Positions 1 through 6,086 of a stretch of 8,055 bases of DNA are shown here, one piece after another. The notes under the pieces were generated by a model. That model did not search any database and was not told where the DNA came from. It saw only the letters and a program-made list of their open reading frames with translations. The stretch comes from Fidelibacterota bacterium (GTDB lineage: Bacteria; Marinisomatota; SORT01), in the NCBI GenBank assembly GCA_022563775.1, contig JADFMS010000060.1, positions 1 to 8,055 of the forward strand, given 5' to 3'. Positions within the stretch are counted from its first letter, which is position 1. Every line of letters begins with the position of its first letter. The position numbers were made by a program, and so were the translations under genes.

Positions 1-236
1 TAGCGAAAAACAAATACGGACTGGTGATTTGTGATATCAAGCTGCCCGGGATAAGCGGGCTTGAATTATATGAATCTGAACGTACTAAAAATAAAAATAC
101 GCCGTTTGTATTTATTTCAGGGTATGTTCTGGATGAGTTGAGCGATTCGGTAATAAACAAATCTGCAGGGTTTTTACCAAAACCGTTCTCGATTGATGAA
201 GTAATAACATTATTAAATAACGCATTCCGAAATTAG
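1..236 (+). CDS. Response-regulator receiver domain, C-terminal part (5' end outside window)
   Basis: This is the end of a CheY-like phosphoacceptor domain. The reading frame is open from base 3, so the GTG at 24 is an internal valine rather than a start. Visible landmarks are the phosphoacceptor aspartate in the stretch LVICDIKLPG, the conserved Ser/Thr position in FISGY, and the conserved lysine in FLPKPF, followed by the last helix (SIDEVITLLNNAF). The protein stops directly after the receiver fold. It is therefore either a stand-alone receiver or, just as likely, the C-terminal receiver of a hybrid histidine kinase; the missing upstream part decides. No DNA-binding or output domain follows. 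It lies 213 bases before the cytochrome gene on the same strand, but a regulatory link is only a guess. The domain call is firm, the full protein type is not. Confidence 0.88.
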   Translation, partial: AKNKYGLVICDIKLPGISGLELYESERTKNKNTPFVFISGYVLDELSDSVINKSAGFLPKPFSIDEVITLLNNAFRN

Positions 237-263
237 AAAAATATCGTTAAATCATACCTGAAT

Positions 264-281
264 CGGCTGAAATATTAGCCG
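264..281 (+). terminator. Weak hairpin after the receiver gene
   Basis: CGGCT (264-268) can pair with AGCCG (277-281) around an 8-base AT-rich loop, 27 bases after the receiver stop codon. There is no real T-run behind it, only TGTAATACATTT, so intrinsic termination is uncertain. It may simply be a stabilising 3' hairpin. Confidence 0.25.
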
Positions 282-364
282 TGTAATACATTTCCCAACC
301 GCATCACGATCTCTTCGGCAGAAGCAAAAATATTATTGTCAATTTGGACATAGTAGTTTAAATT
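275..364 (-). pseudogene. Possible antisense gene remnant, 29 codons, no start
   Basis: On the minus strand a frame runs open from the stop codon at 367-365 to a TAA at 277-275. It encodes a peptide that looks like real protein, including YYVQIDN, then SAEEIVMRLG and a final NVLHG. The pattern of a short beta strand followed by an acidic-start helix resembles the C-terminal end of a P-loop nucleoside-kinase-like protein; that is only a guess from style. There is no start codon near its beginning and no continuation upstream, so if genuine it is a decayed remnant rather than a gene. At 29 codons, chance is a serious alternative. Confidence 0.18.
336..364 (+). promoter_or_regulatory. Candidate sigma70-type promoter for the cytochrome gene
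   Basis: TTGTCA (336-341) and TAAATT (359-364) are separated by 17 bases. They match the -35 and -10 consensus at five and four of six positions. The element would give a leader of roughly 80 bases before the TTG start at 450. It overlaps the possible antisense remnant. A second AT-rich stretch, TATATTTG at 384-391, resembles the -7 element used in Bacteroidetes but has no partner at the right distance. The assignment is tentative. Confidence 0.25.
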
Positions 365-422
365 TCAATACGCTGGAAGTGATTATATTTGGGGGTATTA
401 TCTATACATTAAGGATAAATAT

Positions 423-444
423 CTCCTCGTAAAAATCAAGGAGG
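423..444 (+). promoter_or_regulatory. Strong ribosome binding site inside a small inverted repeat
   Basis: AAGGAGG at 438-444 is an almost perfect Shine-Dalgarno sequence, five bases ahead of the TTG at 450, and it decides the start of the cytochrome gene. Just upstream, CTCCT (423-427) is complementary to AGGAG (439-443), with 11 bases between. Folding would hide the ribosome binding site. The five-base stem is short, so any control of translation is hypothetical. Confidence 0.55.
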
Positions 445-449
445 TTAAA

Positions 450-1862
450 TTGGCGAAATCAATCTTTACGTTTTCATTGACGGTCATTTTCACTTTTATA
501 TTATTTCCTGTCTCTTCTATCGGCGGAGATGAAGAAGAATGCGTTACCTGCCATGCGACAGAAACGCCGGGAATAGTTGGCCAATGGAAGAGCTCGAAGC
601 ATAGTGAAGCCGATATATCATGTACCGATTGTCACTCAGCCGGAAAAAATGATGTTGACGCTTTCGAGCATTATGGTTCTAATATCTCTGTAATAGTCTC
701 TCCGCTCGATTGTGCGGAATGCCACGACACCGAATACGAACAGCAGAGGGGCTCACATCATGCTAAAGCCGCACAGATCCTCGGATCTCTCGATAACTTT
801 CTCGGAGAAGTCATAGGGGGACAAGCCGCAGTAGTGTCGGGATGCCGTCAGTGTCATGGTTCTATCGTTGCTATCGACGAAAATGGGAAACCGACTGCGG
901 ATACCTGGCCCAATACCGGAATGGGAAGAATAAATCCGGACGGTTCACTCGGTTCATGCTCCGCGTGTCATGCCAGGCACGAGTTCAGTGTCAGGCAAGC
1001 GCGGCAGCCTGAAGCATGCGGAAAATGCCATCTCGGTCCTGATCATCCTCAAATCGAAGTATGGAACGAATCAAAACACGGGATTCTATACCATGCGAAC
1101 AGGGAGAATATGAACTTAGACGCAGAGGAATGGCGGGCGGGGATAGAATATTTCACCGGTCCTACCTGCTCATCATGTCACATGAGCGCAGCGGGGAATC
1201 AAGAGGTTACACACGACGTGGGTGAACGGATTTCCTGGACGCTCCGGCCACCGATTTCAAAAAAGCTCAACATGATAATATATACTGACGGCAGCAAAAA
1301 GGACATTTTGGGAGAAAATCCATCGCTTCCGGAAGCAGGATCCATGCACAATAATAAAACGGTAGAGTCGGTTTTGCCATGGAAGTCACGAAGGGCAAAA
1401 ATGCAAGAAGTCTGTTCTCAATGCCACAATATGCAATATGTTAAAAGCGCATACACACAGATAGATAATCTGATTGTATTGTATAACGAAAAATTCGCTA
1501 TGCCGGCGAAATTGATAATGGATGAACTCAGAGAGAGGGGCAAAATATCCAAAGGCAACTTCGACGACCCGATAGAATGGACGTGGTATGAGCTCTGGCA
1601 TCACGAAGGAAGGAGAGCCCGGCACGGCGTTGCAATGCAGGGACCGGATTATACCTGGTGGCACGGGTTATACGAGGTCGGTAAACATTTTTATACAAAA
1701 TTCCTGCCGGAACTCGAGCAGGTCGCAGGAAAGAAACTGTATAAAAAACTTCTGGAAAAGTACGTGTATACACATCCCGGACATCAATGGCACAGGGACG
1801 GTATGGACGATGAAGATCTCAAAAAAATCAGAGAATTTTATGAGGAACGCTACGATCAATAG
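450..1862 (+). CDS. Octaheme cytochrome c, hydroxylamine oxidoreductase (HAO) family
   Basis: This is a secreted multiheme protein. Residues 1 to about 24 form a signal peptide with a hydrophobic core, so the protein should be periplasmic. Eight CxxCH heme-binding motifs begin at residues 31, 58, 88, 132, 170, 190, 240 and 322; all 16 cysteines of the protein belong to them. HAO hallmarks are heme 4 in GCRQCHGS, then WPNTGMGRINPDGS, CSACHARHEFS, CGKCHLGPDHPQIE, GPTCSSCHMS, HDVGERISWTLRPP, and the C-terminal HHEGRRARHG and GPDYTWWHG. There is no CxxCK site, which separates it from NrfA-, ONR- and OTR-type enzymes. Family members oxidise hydroxylamine or hydrazine at heme 4, or reduce nitrite or hydroxylamine when the tyrosine cross-link to that heme is absent; I cannot decide this without an alignment. 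At 470 residues it is shorter than the Nitrosomonas enzyme (about 570), with heme 1 almost directly after the signal peptide. No haoB or cytochrome c554 partner is visible. Confidence 0.93.
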   Translation: MAKSIFTFSLTVIFTFILFPVSSIGGDEEECVTCHATETPGIVGQWKSSKHSEADISCTDCHSAGKNDVDAFEHYGSNISVIVSPLDCAECHDTEYEQQRGSHHAKAAQILGSLDNFLGEVIGGQAAVVSGCRQCHGSIVAIDENGKPTADTWPNTGMGRINPDGSLGSCSACHARHEFSVRQARQPEACGKCHLGPDHPQIEVWNESKHGILYHANRENMNLDAEEWRAGIEYFTGPTCSSCHMSAAGNQEVTHDVGERISWTLRPPISKKLNMIIYTDGSKKDILGENPSLPEAGSMHNNKTVESVLPWKSRRAKMQEVCSQCHNMQYVKSAYTQIDNLIVLYNEKFAMPAKLIMDELRERGKISKGNFDDPIEWTWYELWHHEGRRARHGVAMQGPDYTWWHGLYEVGKHFYTKFLPELEQVAGKKLYKKLLEKYVYTHPGHQWHRDGMDDEDLKKIREFYEERYDQ

Positions 1863-1887
1863 TATTTAATTAATATGATATCATGTT

Positions 1888-1919
1888 AAAAAGCCCGCGG
1901 GAAACTTCGGGCTTTTTTT
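1888..1919 (+). terminator. Intrinsic terminator, probably bidirectional
   Basis: The arm AAAAAGCCCG (1888-1897) pairs with CGGGCTTTTT (1908-1917) around a 10-base loop, followed by more T (to 1919). It lies 25 bases after the cytochrome stop codon. Read on the minus strand, the same hairpin ends in five T and lies about 15 bases past the stop of the convergent porin-like gene, so it can serve both genes. Confidence 0.88.
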
Positions 1920-1932
1920 ATACCTGCTGAAT

Positions 1933-2886
1933 TTAGAATCTGAATTCGAAGTTTACGTGTATCGATTTCTCCCAATCTCTATCGCCCACTTTACGGATGC
2001 GCGCATTCGGCAATATGTGGAATTTCTTTTCCGGGGCATAATCGTAACCGATTATTATATAATCTTCGCCGTTGCCTTTAGTATCCGTATCGGGATCGGA
2101 GATATCATACCGTGCAAAGGCGTTACCCGCAGCCATCTTTAAAGTAGCAAAGAGTGAAATCCCGTTCTTTTTCAGGTCTATTTCGCCCTCTTTGTGCGTA
2201 AAATATTCTATTCCCACACGGAATTTATCTGATTCATATCCGCCGAAAAGGGTGATAGTCGAGTTCGAATACTGATCGCCCGTAGGTTCATAATCAAGGT
2301 ACAAAGTGCCGATAAATTTACTCTGCGGTTTGAACCAGATCAACCCGGACGTTTTTTTGAAGTTGTCCTTTTCCGGTTTGGAATATCCTGCGCCGTTCGC
2401 ATAAATCAGATGATAGCCAACTGAATTCGAAAAATCACCGACCAGACCTACACCTAAGTCCGCAGAGGAACCAACGCCGCTCAAGTCCTGTATAGTTTTT
2501 TCCACTGACCTGTAACCCCAATACTTTTCCGAGTAAGAAGTCCAGTTCGGGGTCATCTGCATTCCGATGTACAGCTTTGCGTCCGGGATCAGTTCCGCCC
2601 ACGAGATATAAGCATGTTTCATGAATGGCCGCATCTTATCGTCTGCTTTCCTATCGGCATCTAATCTATACCGAATCTTAATTTTATCCGATATGTTGTA
2701 GTCATAAGTAAAGTAATACCTTGTAAATCTGAACTGCGTTACATCACCGGTAGAGTTGTCCGGATTTAAATACTCAAAGTAAGCCTTACCTGATAACTTA
2801 CCCGCCTCCTCGGCAATTAAATTGCCGGATGAGACCGCAGCGATGTATACTGTTATTGTTATTATTGTCGCTAATGTTACTCTCAT
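1933..2886 (-). CDS. Porin-like outer-membrane beta-barrel protein
   Basis: The 317-residue protein has a signal peptide (residues 1 to about 25, with a hydrophobic stretch TLATIITITVYIAAV and likely cleavage near NLIA-EE). It then shows alternating polar/hydrophobic, aromatic-rich strands such as FRFTRYYFTYDY, KIKIRYRLD and FIGTLYLDYE, separated by charged turns. It ends in NFEFRF; a C-terminal phenylalanine after alternating aromatics is the usual signal recognised by the BAM machinery. The central part (SYSEKYWGYRS, SSADLGVGLVGDFSNSVGYH, IYANGAGYS) resembles porin-like proteins annotated across FCB-type genomes and phosphate-selective-porin relatives, though it is shorter than a typical 16-strand porin. 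The ATG at 2886 is preceded by AAAGGGG (2894-2900) at seven bases. It is convergent with the cytochrome gene. The substrate is unknown; a role in moving small nitrogen compounds or ions to the cytochrome would be speculation. Confidence 0.75.
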   Translation of the reverse strand: MRVTLATIITITVYIAAVSSGNLIAEEAGKLSGKAYFEYLNPDNSTGDVTQFRFTRYYFTYDYNISDKIKIRYRLDADRKADDKMRPFMKHAYISWAELIPDAKLYIGMQMTPNWTSYSEKYWGYRSVEKTIQDLSGVGSSADLGVGLVGDFSNSVGYHLIYANGAGYSKPEKDNFKKTSGLIWFKPQSKFIGTLYLDYEPTGDQYSNSTITLFGGYESDKFRVGIEYFTHKEGEIDLKKNGISLFATLKMAAGNAFARYDISDPDTDTKGNGEDYIIIGYDYAPEKKFHILPNARIRKVGDRDWEKSIHVNFEFRF

Positions 2887-3113
2887 TATTATTCCCCTTT
2901 ATATTTTAGTCTGAGTAATGTCAGTAATCCGTTCGCAATATACCATATAAAAAACGGGTATTATTTGCGCAAAAAACAACAAATCTGCAATGTCATTCCT
3001 CTTGACAGTCAATAATAACTTGATTCATGGTATGTAATTCATTAGTTTAAAATGATAGAACTTGAATCATTTATTAACATTGTTCCAATGCATGACGAGA
3101 AAGGTATAAATTA
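2887..3113. other. Divergent intergenic region, 227 bases
   Basis: This AT-rich spacer separates the minus-strand porin-like gene and the plus-strand RRM gene. It contains the candidate porin promoter and palindrome. A perfect TTGACA at 3002-3007 has no acceptable -10 at 16-19 bases, and TAAAAT at 3048-3053 is a good -10 but without -35. No further gene is visible. Confidence 0.4.
2944..2972 (-). promoter_or_regulatory. Candidate promoter of the porin-like gene with a palindromic site
   Basis: On the minus strand TTGCGC (2972-2967) and TATATG (2949-2944) are 17 bases apart, about 60 bases before the ATG at 2886. The -35 region sits inside TTTGCGCAAA (2964-2973), a perfect 10-base palindrome that could be an operator. 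A TATATT at 2942-2937 is a second possible -10 but has no -35 at the right distance. The consensus match is moderate only. Confidence 0.3.
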
Positions 3114-3608
3114 TTGAAAATTTTTGTGGGTAATTTATCTTCGGATATCTCCCCGGGTTTACTGCGAGAAGCTTTCTCGGCGTACGGGATTATCTCATCT
3201 ATTTCTATCACCCAGCACGGAGCGACCGATGAGATAGTCTGTGTCGTGGAAATGCCGAATTTAGATGAAGCGGCTACAGCTGTTATGGAAATTGACGGCA
3301 AGGTGTTCAACGGACATTCTTTCCATATCAAAAATCGTGATGAAATAGATAAGACGGAAAATATTCTGGAGGATGACACCGCGGCTTCTGTCAAGCCGTT
3401 TGACGATAGTCTAAACGCACCTGTTGATAACTTGATGGAGATTGAGGAAAATAAGAGACTGAAAGAAAACGACCGACGTCAAAAATCCGGTGAAAGAAGA
3501 GAGATAGACAGCCCTCTCTTTAAGAATGAAAAGGCAATAGTCATAGACAGAAGAACATATTCTGAACGCAGAACCGATCCGGATAGACCTGGAGATGCTG
3601 CACCGTAA
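3114..3608 (+). CDS. RNA-recognition-motif (RRM) protein with arginine-rich tail
   Basis: Residues 1 to about 75 form an RRM fold: RNP2 is IFVGNL (residues 3-8), followed by the helix pattern LLREAFSAYG, then a beta-2/beta-3 pair, helix DEAATAVMEIDG and a closing strand SFHIKN. Bacterial RRM proteins are small cytoplasmic RNA binders. RNP1, usually rich in glycine and aromatic residues (K/R-G-F-G/A-F-V), is here EIVCVVEM, so the two stacking aromatics are missing. Residues 80-110 are acidic and low in structure. The tail (111-164) is charged and carries two similar units, DRRQKSGERR (120-129) and DRRTYSERR (145-153). The start is a TTG at 3114, supported by GAGAAAGG at 3097-3104 nine bases away and by the family's habitual MKIFVGNL beginning. 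The next gene, 122 bases on, may or may not share its transcript. Whether it still binds RNA by the canonical surface is uncertain. Confidence 0.85.
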   Translation: MKIFVGNLSSDISPGLLREAFSAYGIISSISITQHGATDEIVCVVEMPNLDEAATAVMEIDGKVFNGHSFHIKNRDEIDKTENILEDDTAASVKPFDDSLNAPVDNLMEIEENKRLKENDRRQKSGERREIDSPLFKNEKAIVIDRRTYSERRTDPDRPGDAAP

Positions 3609-3730
3609 ATAATTTTATCTCAAATCGGCTGCGGCAATCTTATCCGCCGACTTAAAACCATCCTTTTCCAACAATTGAATCTGTTCAATCATATTTCTGT
3701 AGCCAATTTATCATTTACAGTGAACCTCTA
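3609..3730. other. Short spacer with an imperfect hairpin
   Basis: Between the RRM gene and the zinc-ribbon gene, TCGGC (3625-3629) can pair with GCCGA (3646-3650), with a further GG/CC pair inside. No T-run follows on the plus strand, so it is not a convincing terminator. No clear promoter or Shine-Dalgarno sequence is visible before 3731. Confidence 0.3.
3615..3714 (-). pseudogene. Possible small antisense ORF, interrupted by one frameshift
   Basis: On the minus strand AGAGG (Shine-Dalgarno-like, GAGG at 3728-3725) stands 10 bases before an ATG at 3714, which opens MINWLQKYD and stops at 3687-3685. A second overlapping frame begins with an ATG at 3692 and runs 25 codons to a TAA at 3617-3615 (MIEQIQLLEKDG, then FKSADKIAAADLR). 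Skipping one base at 3690 joins the two into a continuous 32-residue, largely helical, charged peptide. This may be a decayed small gene, a sequencing error, or chance. I recognise no family. Confidence 0.22.
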
Positions 3731-4057
3731 ATGCCTTACTGTCCGGAATGTAAGGCAGAATATGTTGACGATGTGACCGAATGTCCTGATTGCAAGGTCA
3801 AACTCGTTGATGCTCTCCCGGAAAATGAGAAATCGATAGAAATCAATTGGGTTCCGCTTCATTCCATACCGGGAAAACCCTACGCTGCAATGGTAACCGA
3901 GATTCTCGATAAGGAAGAGATACCGAACTACGTGAAATCAGACGCAATCAGTACTGCGTACCTCACTTCGGGAACGGGAATTGCGGTAATTTACGTTCCC
4001 GAGGAGCACCTGACCAGGGCTGAGGAAATTCTCAACCAGCTGCTCAATCATATTTGA
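3731..4057 (+). CDS. Zinc-ribbon protein with DUF2007 domain
   Basis: This is a 108-residue cytoplasmic protein. The N-terminus carries a zinc-ribbon knuckle pair, CPEC (C4, C7) and CPDC (C18, C21), suited to bind one zinc ion. From about residue 38 to the end it matches the DUF2007 style (a putative signal-transducing fold): an initial strand EINWVPLHSI, helix YAAMVTEILDKEEIPNYVK, strand GIAVIYVPEEH and a final helix LTRAEEILNQLL. The two parts often occur together in bacterial proteins of this size; the biochemical role is unknown. MPYCPEC is a typical beginning for such proteins, so the ATG at 3731 is likely right, although no ribosome binding site is seen before it. It may be translated from a leaderless-like or weakly marked start. 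A probable terminator lies 52 bases after its stop. Confidence 0.82.
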   Translation: MPYCPECKAEYVDDVTECPDCKVKLVDALPENEKSIEINWVPLHSIPGKPYAAMVTEILDKEEIPNYVKSDAISTAYLTSGTGIAVIYVPEEHLTRAEEILNQLLNHI

Positions 4058-4108
4058 TCGGATAATTAGTTTAAATCACCTGTTTGGTAAATAGTCTAAA
4101 CGAAATAT

Positions 4109-4140
4109 ACCCCTAATTCGCTTGCATTTACGGGGGTTTT
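4109..4140 (+). terminator. Probable intrinsic terminator after the zinc-ribbon gene
   Basis: ACCCC (4109-4113) pairs with GGGGT (4133-4137). TAA (4114-4116) and TTA (4128-4130) can extend the stem beyond a small bulge. Four T close the element (4137-4140). The long loop and short T-run make it moderate. It separates the zinc-ribbon gene from the envelope block that starts at 4165. Confidence 0.55.
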
Positions 4141-4164
4141 CTGATAACATACTCCCGGAAAATC

Positions 4165-6066
4165 ATGAAACATTTAATGGAATATTGGGCTCTTCTCGCA
4201 CTGATTTTCACCCTGAATTTTCTTCCGGATAGGGGAGTAAGGTGGCTTGCCCGGTTTATAGCGTGGCTCGGATTCAGAGTCTTCCGTTACCGAAAACGGG
4301 TAGCGTTAGGAAATTTGAGAGCCTCATTTCCGGAGAAAACGCCGGAAGAGCTTTACGATATACTTAAAAGAACTTACCTGAATTTCGCATTGAACAGTGT
4401 GGAATTTTTACGTCAGGGTAAGTTGAAAGGAAGAGGCGCCGCCGAAAAAACTCATATCACAGGCATAGAGCATCTTGAAAAATTAAAGAAAGAGAAAAAG
4501 GGGGCACTCCTTGTCACTGCACATACCGGTAACTGGGAAATGCTTGGAGGCGTTTTAGCGCAGGAGGGACTTCCGATAGTTTCCATAGCGGATCATATGC
4601 ATAACCGTTATTCCGATAAATTATTCGAAAGATTGCGGAGAGCGGTTTCTCACGAACTATATTACACGTCAGATTCGGCTACCGGGCTTCTCAAGGAATT
4701 AGAGAGAGGAAAACAGCTGGGAATTCTAATCGATCAGGATGCCGGCAAGAAAGGTGTATTCGTCGATTTTTTCGGGCGAAAGGCATCTATGCATAAGGGA
4801 GCCGCGTATTTCGCATTGCGGGCAAGAGCGCCCATGTTTACGATTTTCTCCCGCAGACTTGAAGATGGGAATTATGAAGCGGTTATAGAACCGATGGAGA
4901 TCAAACACGAAGGTAAGGTTACGGAGGAAAGAATAGGTCAGATTTCACAAGAGATCGCTTCAAGGCTTGAAAAACATATCCTGAATAACCCCGAACAGTG
5001 GCTCTGGTTCCACAAAAGATGGAAAACAAGACCGACAGAAGAACCGGAGAAGAAACGGGTACTCATATTACAGACCGCCTTTTTGGGCGATGTGGTTCTT
5101 GCATCGCCGATAGCGGAAGCTTTGAAAATAACCAATCCGGCATGGGAAATTGATTTTGTGACTACACCGCAAGCGGCAAGTTTACTCGAAAATAACCCCA
5201 ATATCTCTAATGTCCTGACTTATGATAAAAGAGAAAGTGAATCGGGATTACGGGGATTTTTCAGATTATTGAAAAAATTACAAACGGGGTCTTATGACAT
5301 TGCGATAATACCTCACCGTTCGATAAGAAGCGCTGTCCTGGCAAGGCTTTCCGGTATCCCCGTCCGCATAGGTTTCGACAGGAGCGCCGGGTCGTTTCTC
5401 TTTACGGATGTGATAAATTACGATGATGATCTGCACGAAGTGGACAGAAATATGAAATTGCTCTCGGCGCTCGATAGATCTATCCCCGGGGTCTCTCCCC
5501 GCCTCTATCCATCCAAAACAGACGTGAAAAACGCAAAAGAGATATTAAGAAAAAATAAGATATTGAACAAAAAACCGTTGATCGCAATCGCTCCCGGTTC
5601 TATCTGGCCAACGAAAAGATGGCCATCCGACAGGTATCGTGATCTCGCCCGGATGATAGCTAATGACGGCGGCGGAGTGGTCTATATCGGCGGTGCAAAA
5701 GACAGTCATCTTCTGAGTAAAATCACTTTTAACGGTGCACTATCCGTTGTCGGGGAAACCACACTTCTCGAATCAACGGCAATTTTAAAAGAATGTGATC
5801 TTCTCATAACAAACGACAGCGCTCCGATGCACTTTGCCGTTGCGGTAGGAACTCCGGTAGTTGCAATCTTCGGTGCGACAGCGCCGAAATTCGGTTTCTA
5901 CCCGTACAATCCGGACGACATAGTAGTCGAAAGAGAATTGCCATGCCGTCCATGTGCTGTTCACGGAGGGTTGAAATGCCCAATCGGTACCTTTGAGTGC
6001 ATGCTGGATATCGGACCTGCCGAGGTTTACAAAAACGTAAAGAAAAGGTTATCGCTTGCGAAATAG
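4165..6066 (+). CDS. Fusion of lipid A acyltransferase (LpxL/LpxM type) and GT9 heptosyltransferase
   Basis: One uninterrupted 633-residue protein has two enzymatic halves. Residues 1 to about 290 are a lauroyl/myristoyl-type Kdo-lipid A acyltransferase: an N-terminal hydrophobic anchor (about 6-40), the catalytic H-x4-E box HTGNWE (H120, E125), GILIDQDAG, VDFFGR, and the family's closing PEQWLWFHKRWKTRP (276-290). After a short charged linker, residues from about 298 form a GT9 heptosyltransferase: RVLILQTAFLGDVVLASP with the conserved aspartate D309, PHRSIRSAVLARLSGIPVRIGF, APGSIWPTKRWP, TNDSAPMHFAVAVGTPVVAIFG, and the cysteine cluster C594, C597, C605 and C612. Each half is about full length for its family. 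The expected site is the cytoplasmic face of the inner membrane, working on lipid A and the inner core. The ATG at 4165 has only a weak GGAA ahead; M5 is an alternative start. It is followed after 20 bases by tsaC, suggesting co-transcription. Confidence 0.92.
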   Translation: MKHLMEYWALLALIFTLNFLPDRGVRWLARFIAWLGFRVFRYRKRVALGNLRASFPEKTPEELYDILKRTYLNFALNSVEFLRQGKLKGRGAAEKTHITGIEHLEKLKKEKKGALLVTAHTGNWEMLGGVLAQEGLPIVSIADHMHNRYSDKLFERLRRAVSHELYYTSDSATGLLKELERGKQLGILIDQDAGKKGVFVDFFGRKASMHKGAAYFALRARAPMFTIFSRRLEDGNYEAVIEPMEIKHEGKVTEERIGQISQEIASRLEKHILNNPEQWLWFHKRWKTRPTEEPEKKRVLILQTAFLGDVVLASPIAEALKITNPAWEIDFVTTPQAASLLENNPNISNVLTYDKRESESGLRGFFRLLKKLQTGSYDIAIIPHRSIRSAVLARLSGIPVRIGFDRSAGSFLFTDVINYDDDLHEVDRNMKLLSALDRSIPGVSPRLYPSKTDVKNAKEILRKNKILNKKPLIAIAPGSIWPTKRWPSDRYRDLARMIANDGGGVVYIGGAKDSHLLSKITFNGALSVVGETTLLESTAILKECDLLITNDSAPMHFAVAVGTPVVAIFGATAPKFGFYPYNPDDIVVERELPCRPCAVHGGLKCPIGTFECMLDIGPAEVYKNVKKRLSLAK

Positions 6067-6086
6067 ACAGGTCGGAATAATCGCAG

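Noticed and set aside
24..236. GTG at 24 as the start of a 70-residue protein
   Set aside because: The frame is open to base 3 and the GTG codes for a valine inside the conserved strand before the phosphoacceptor aspartate; the gene begins outside the window.
450..1862. Cytochrome c nitrite reductase (NrfA), octaheme nitrite reductase or tetrathionate reductase
   Set aside because: These carry a CxxCK (or equivalent) catalytic heme site; all eight motifs here are CxxCH and the flanking blocks are those of the HAO family.
1386..1869. Several frames of 60-93 codons inside the 3' half of the cytochrome gene, on both strands
   Set aside because: They are shadows of the strongly supported cytochrome frame, show no domain character and no ribosome sites.
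3002..3036. Perfect TTGACA as promoter of the RRM gene
   Set aside because: No acceptable -10 lies at 16-19 bases; the nearest AT-rich hexamer TATGTA is 23 bases away.
4165..6066. Two adjacent genes instead of a fusion
   Set aside because: The frame is uninterrupted across the junction, with no stop and no ribosome site plus start between the halves.
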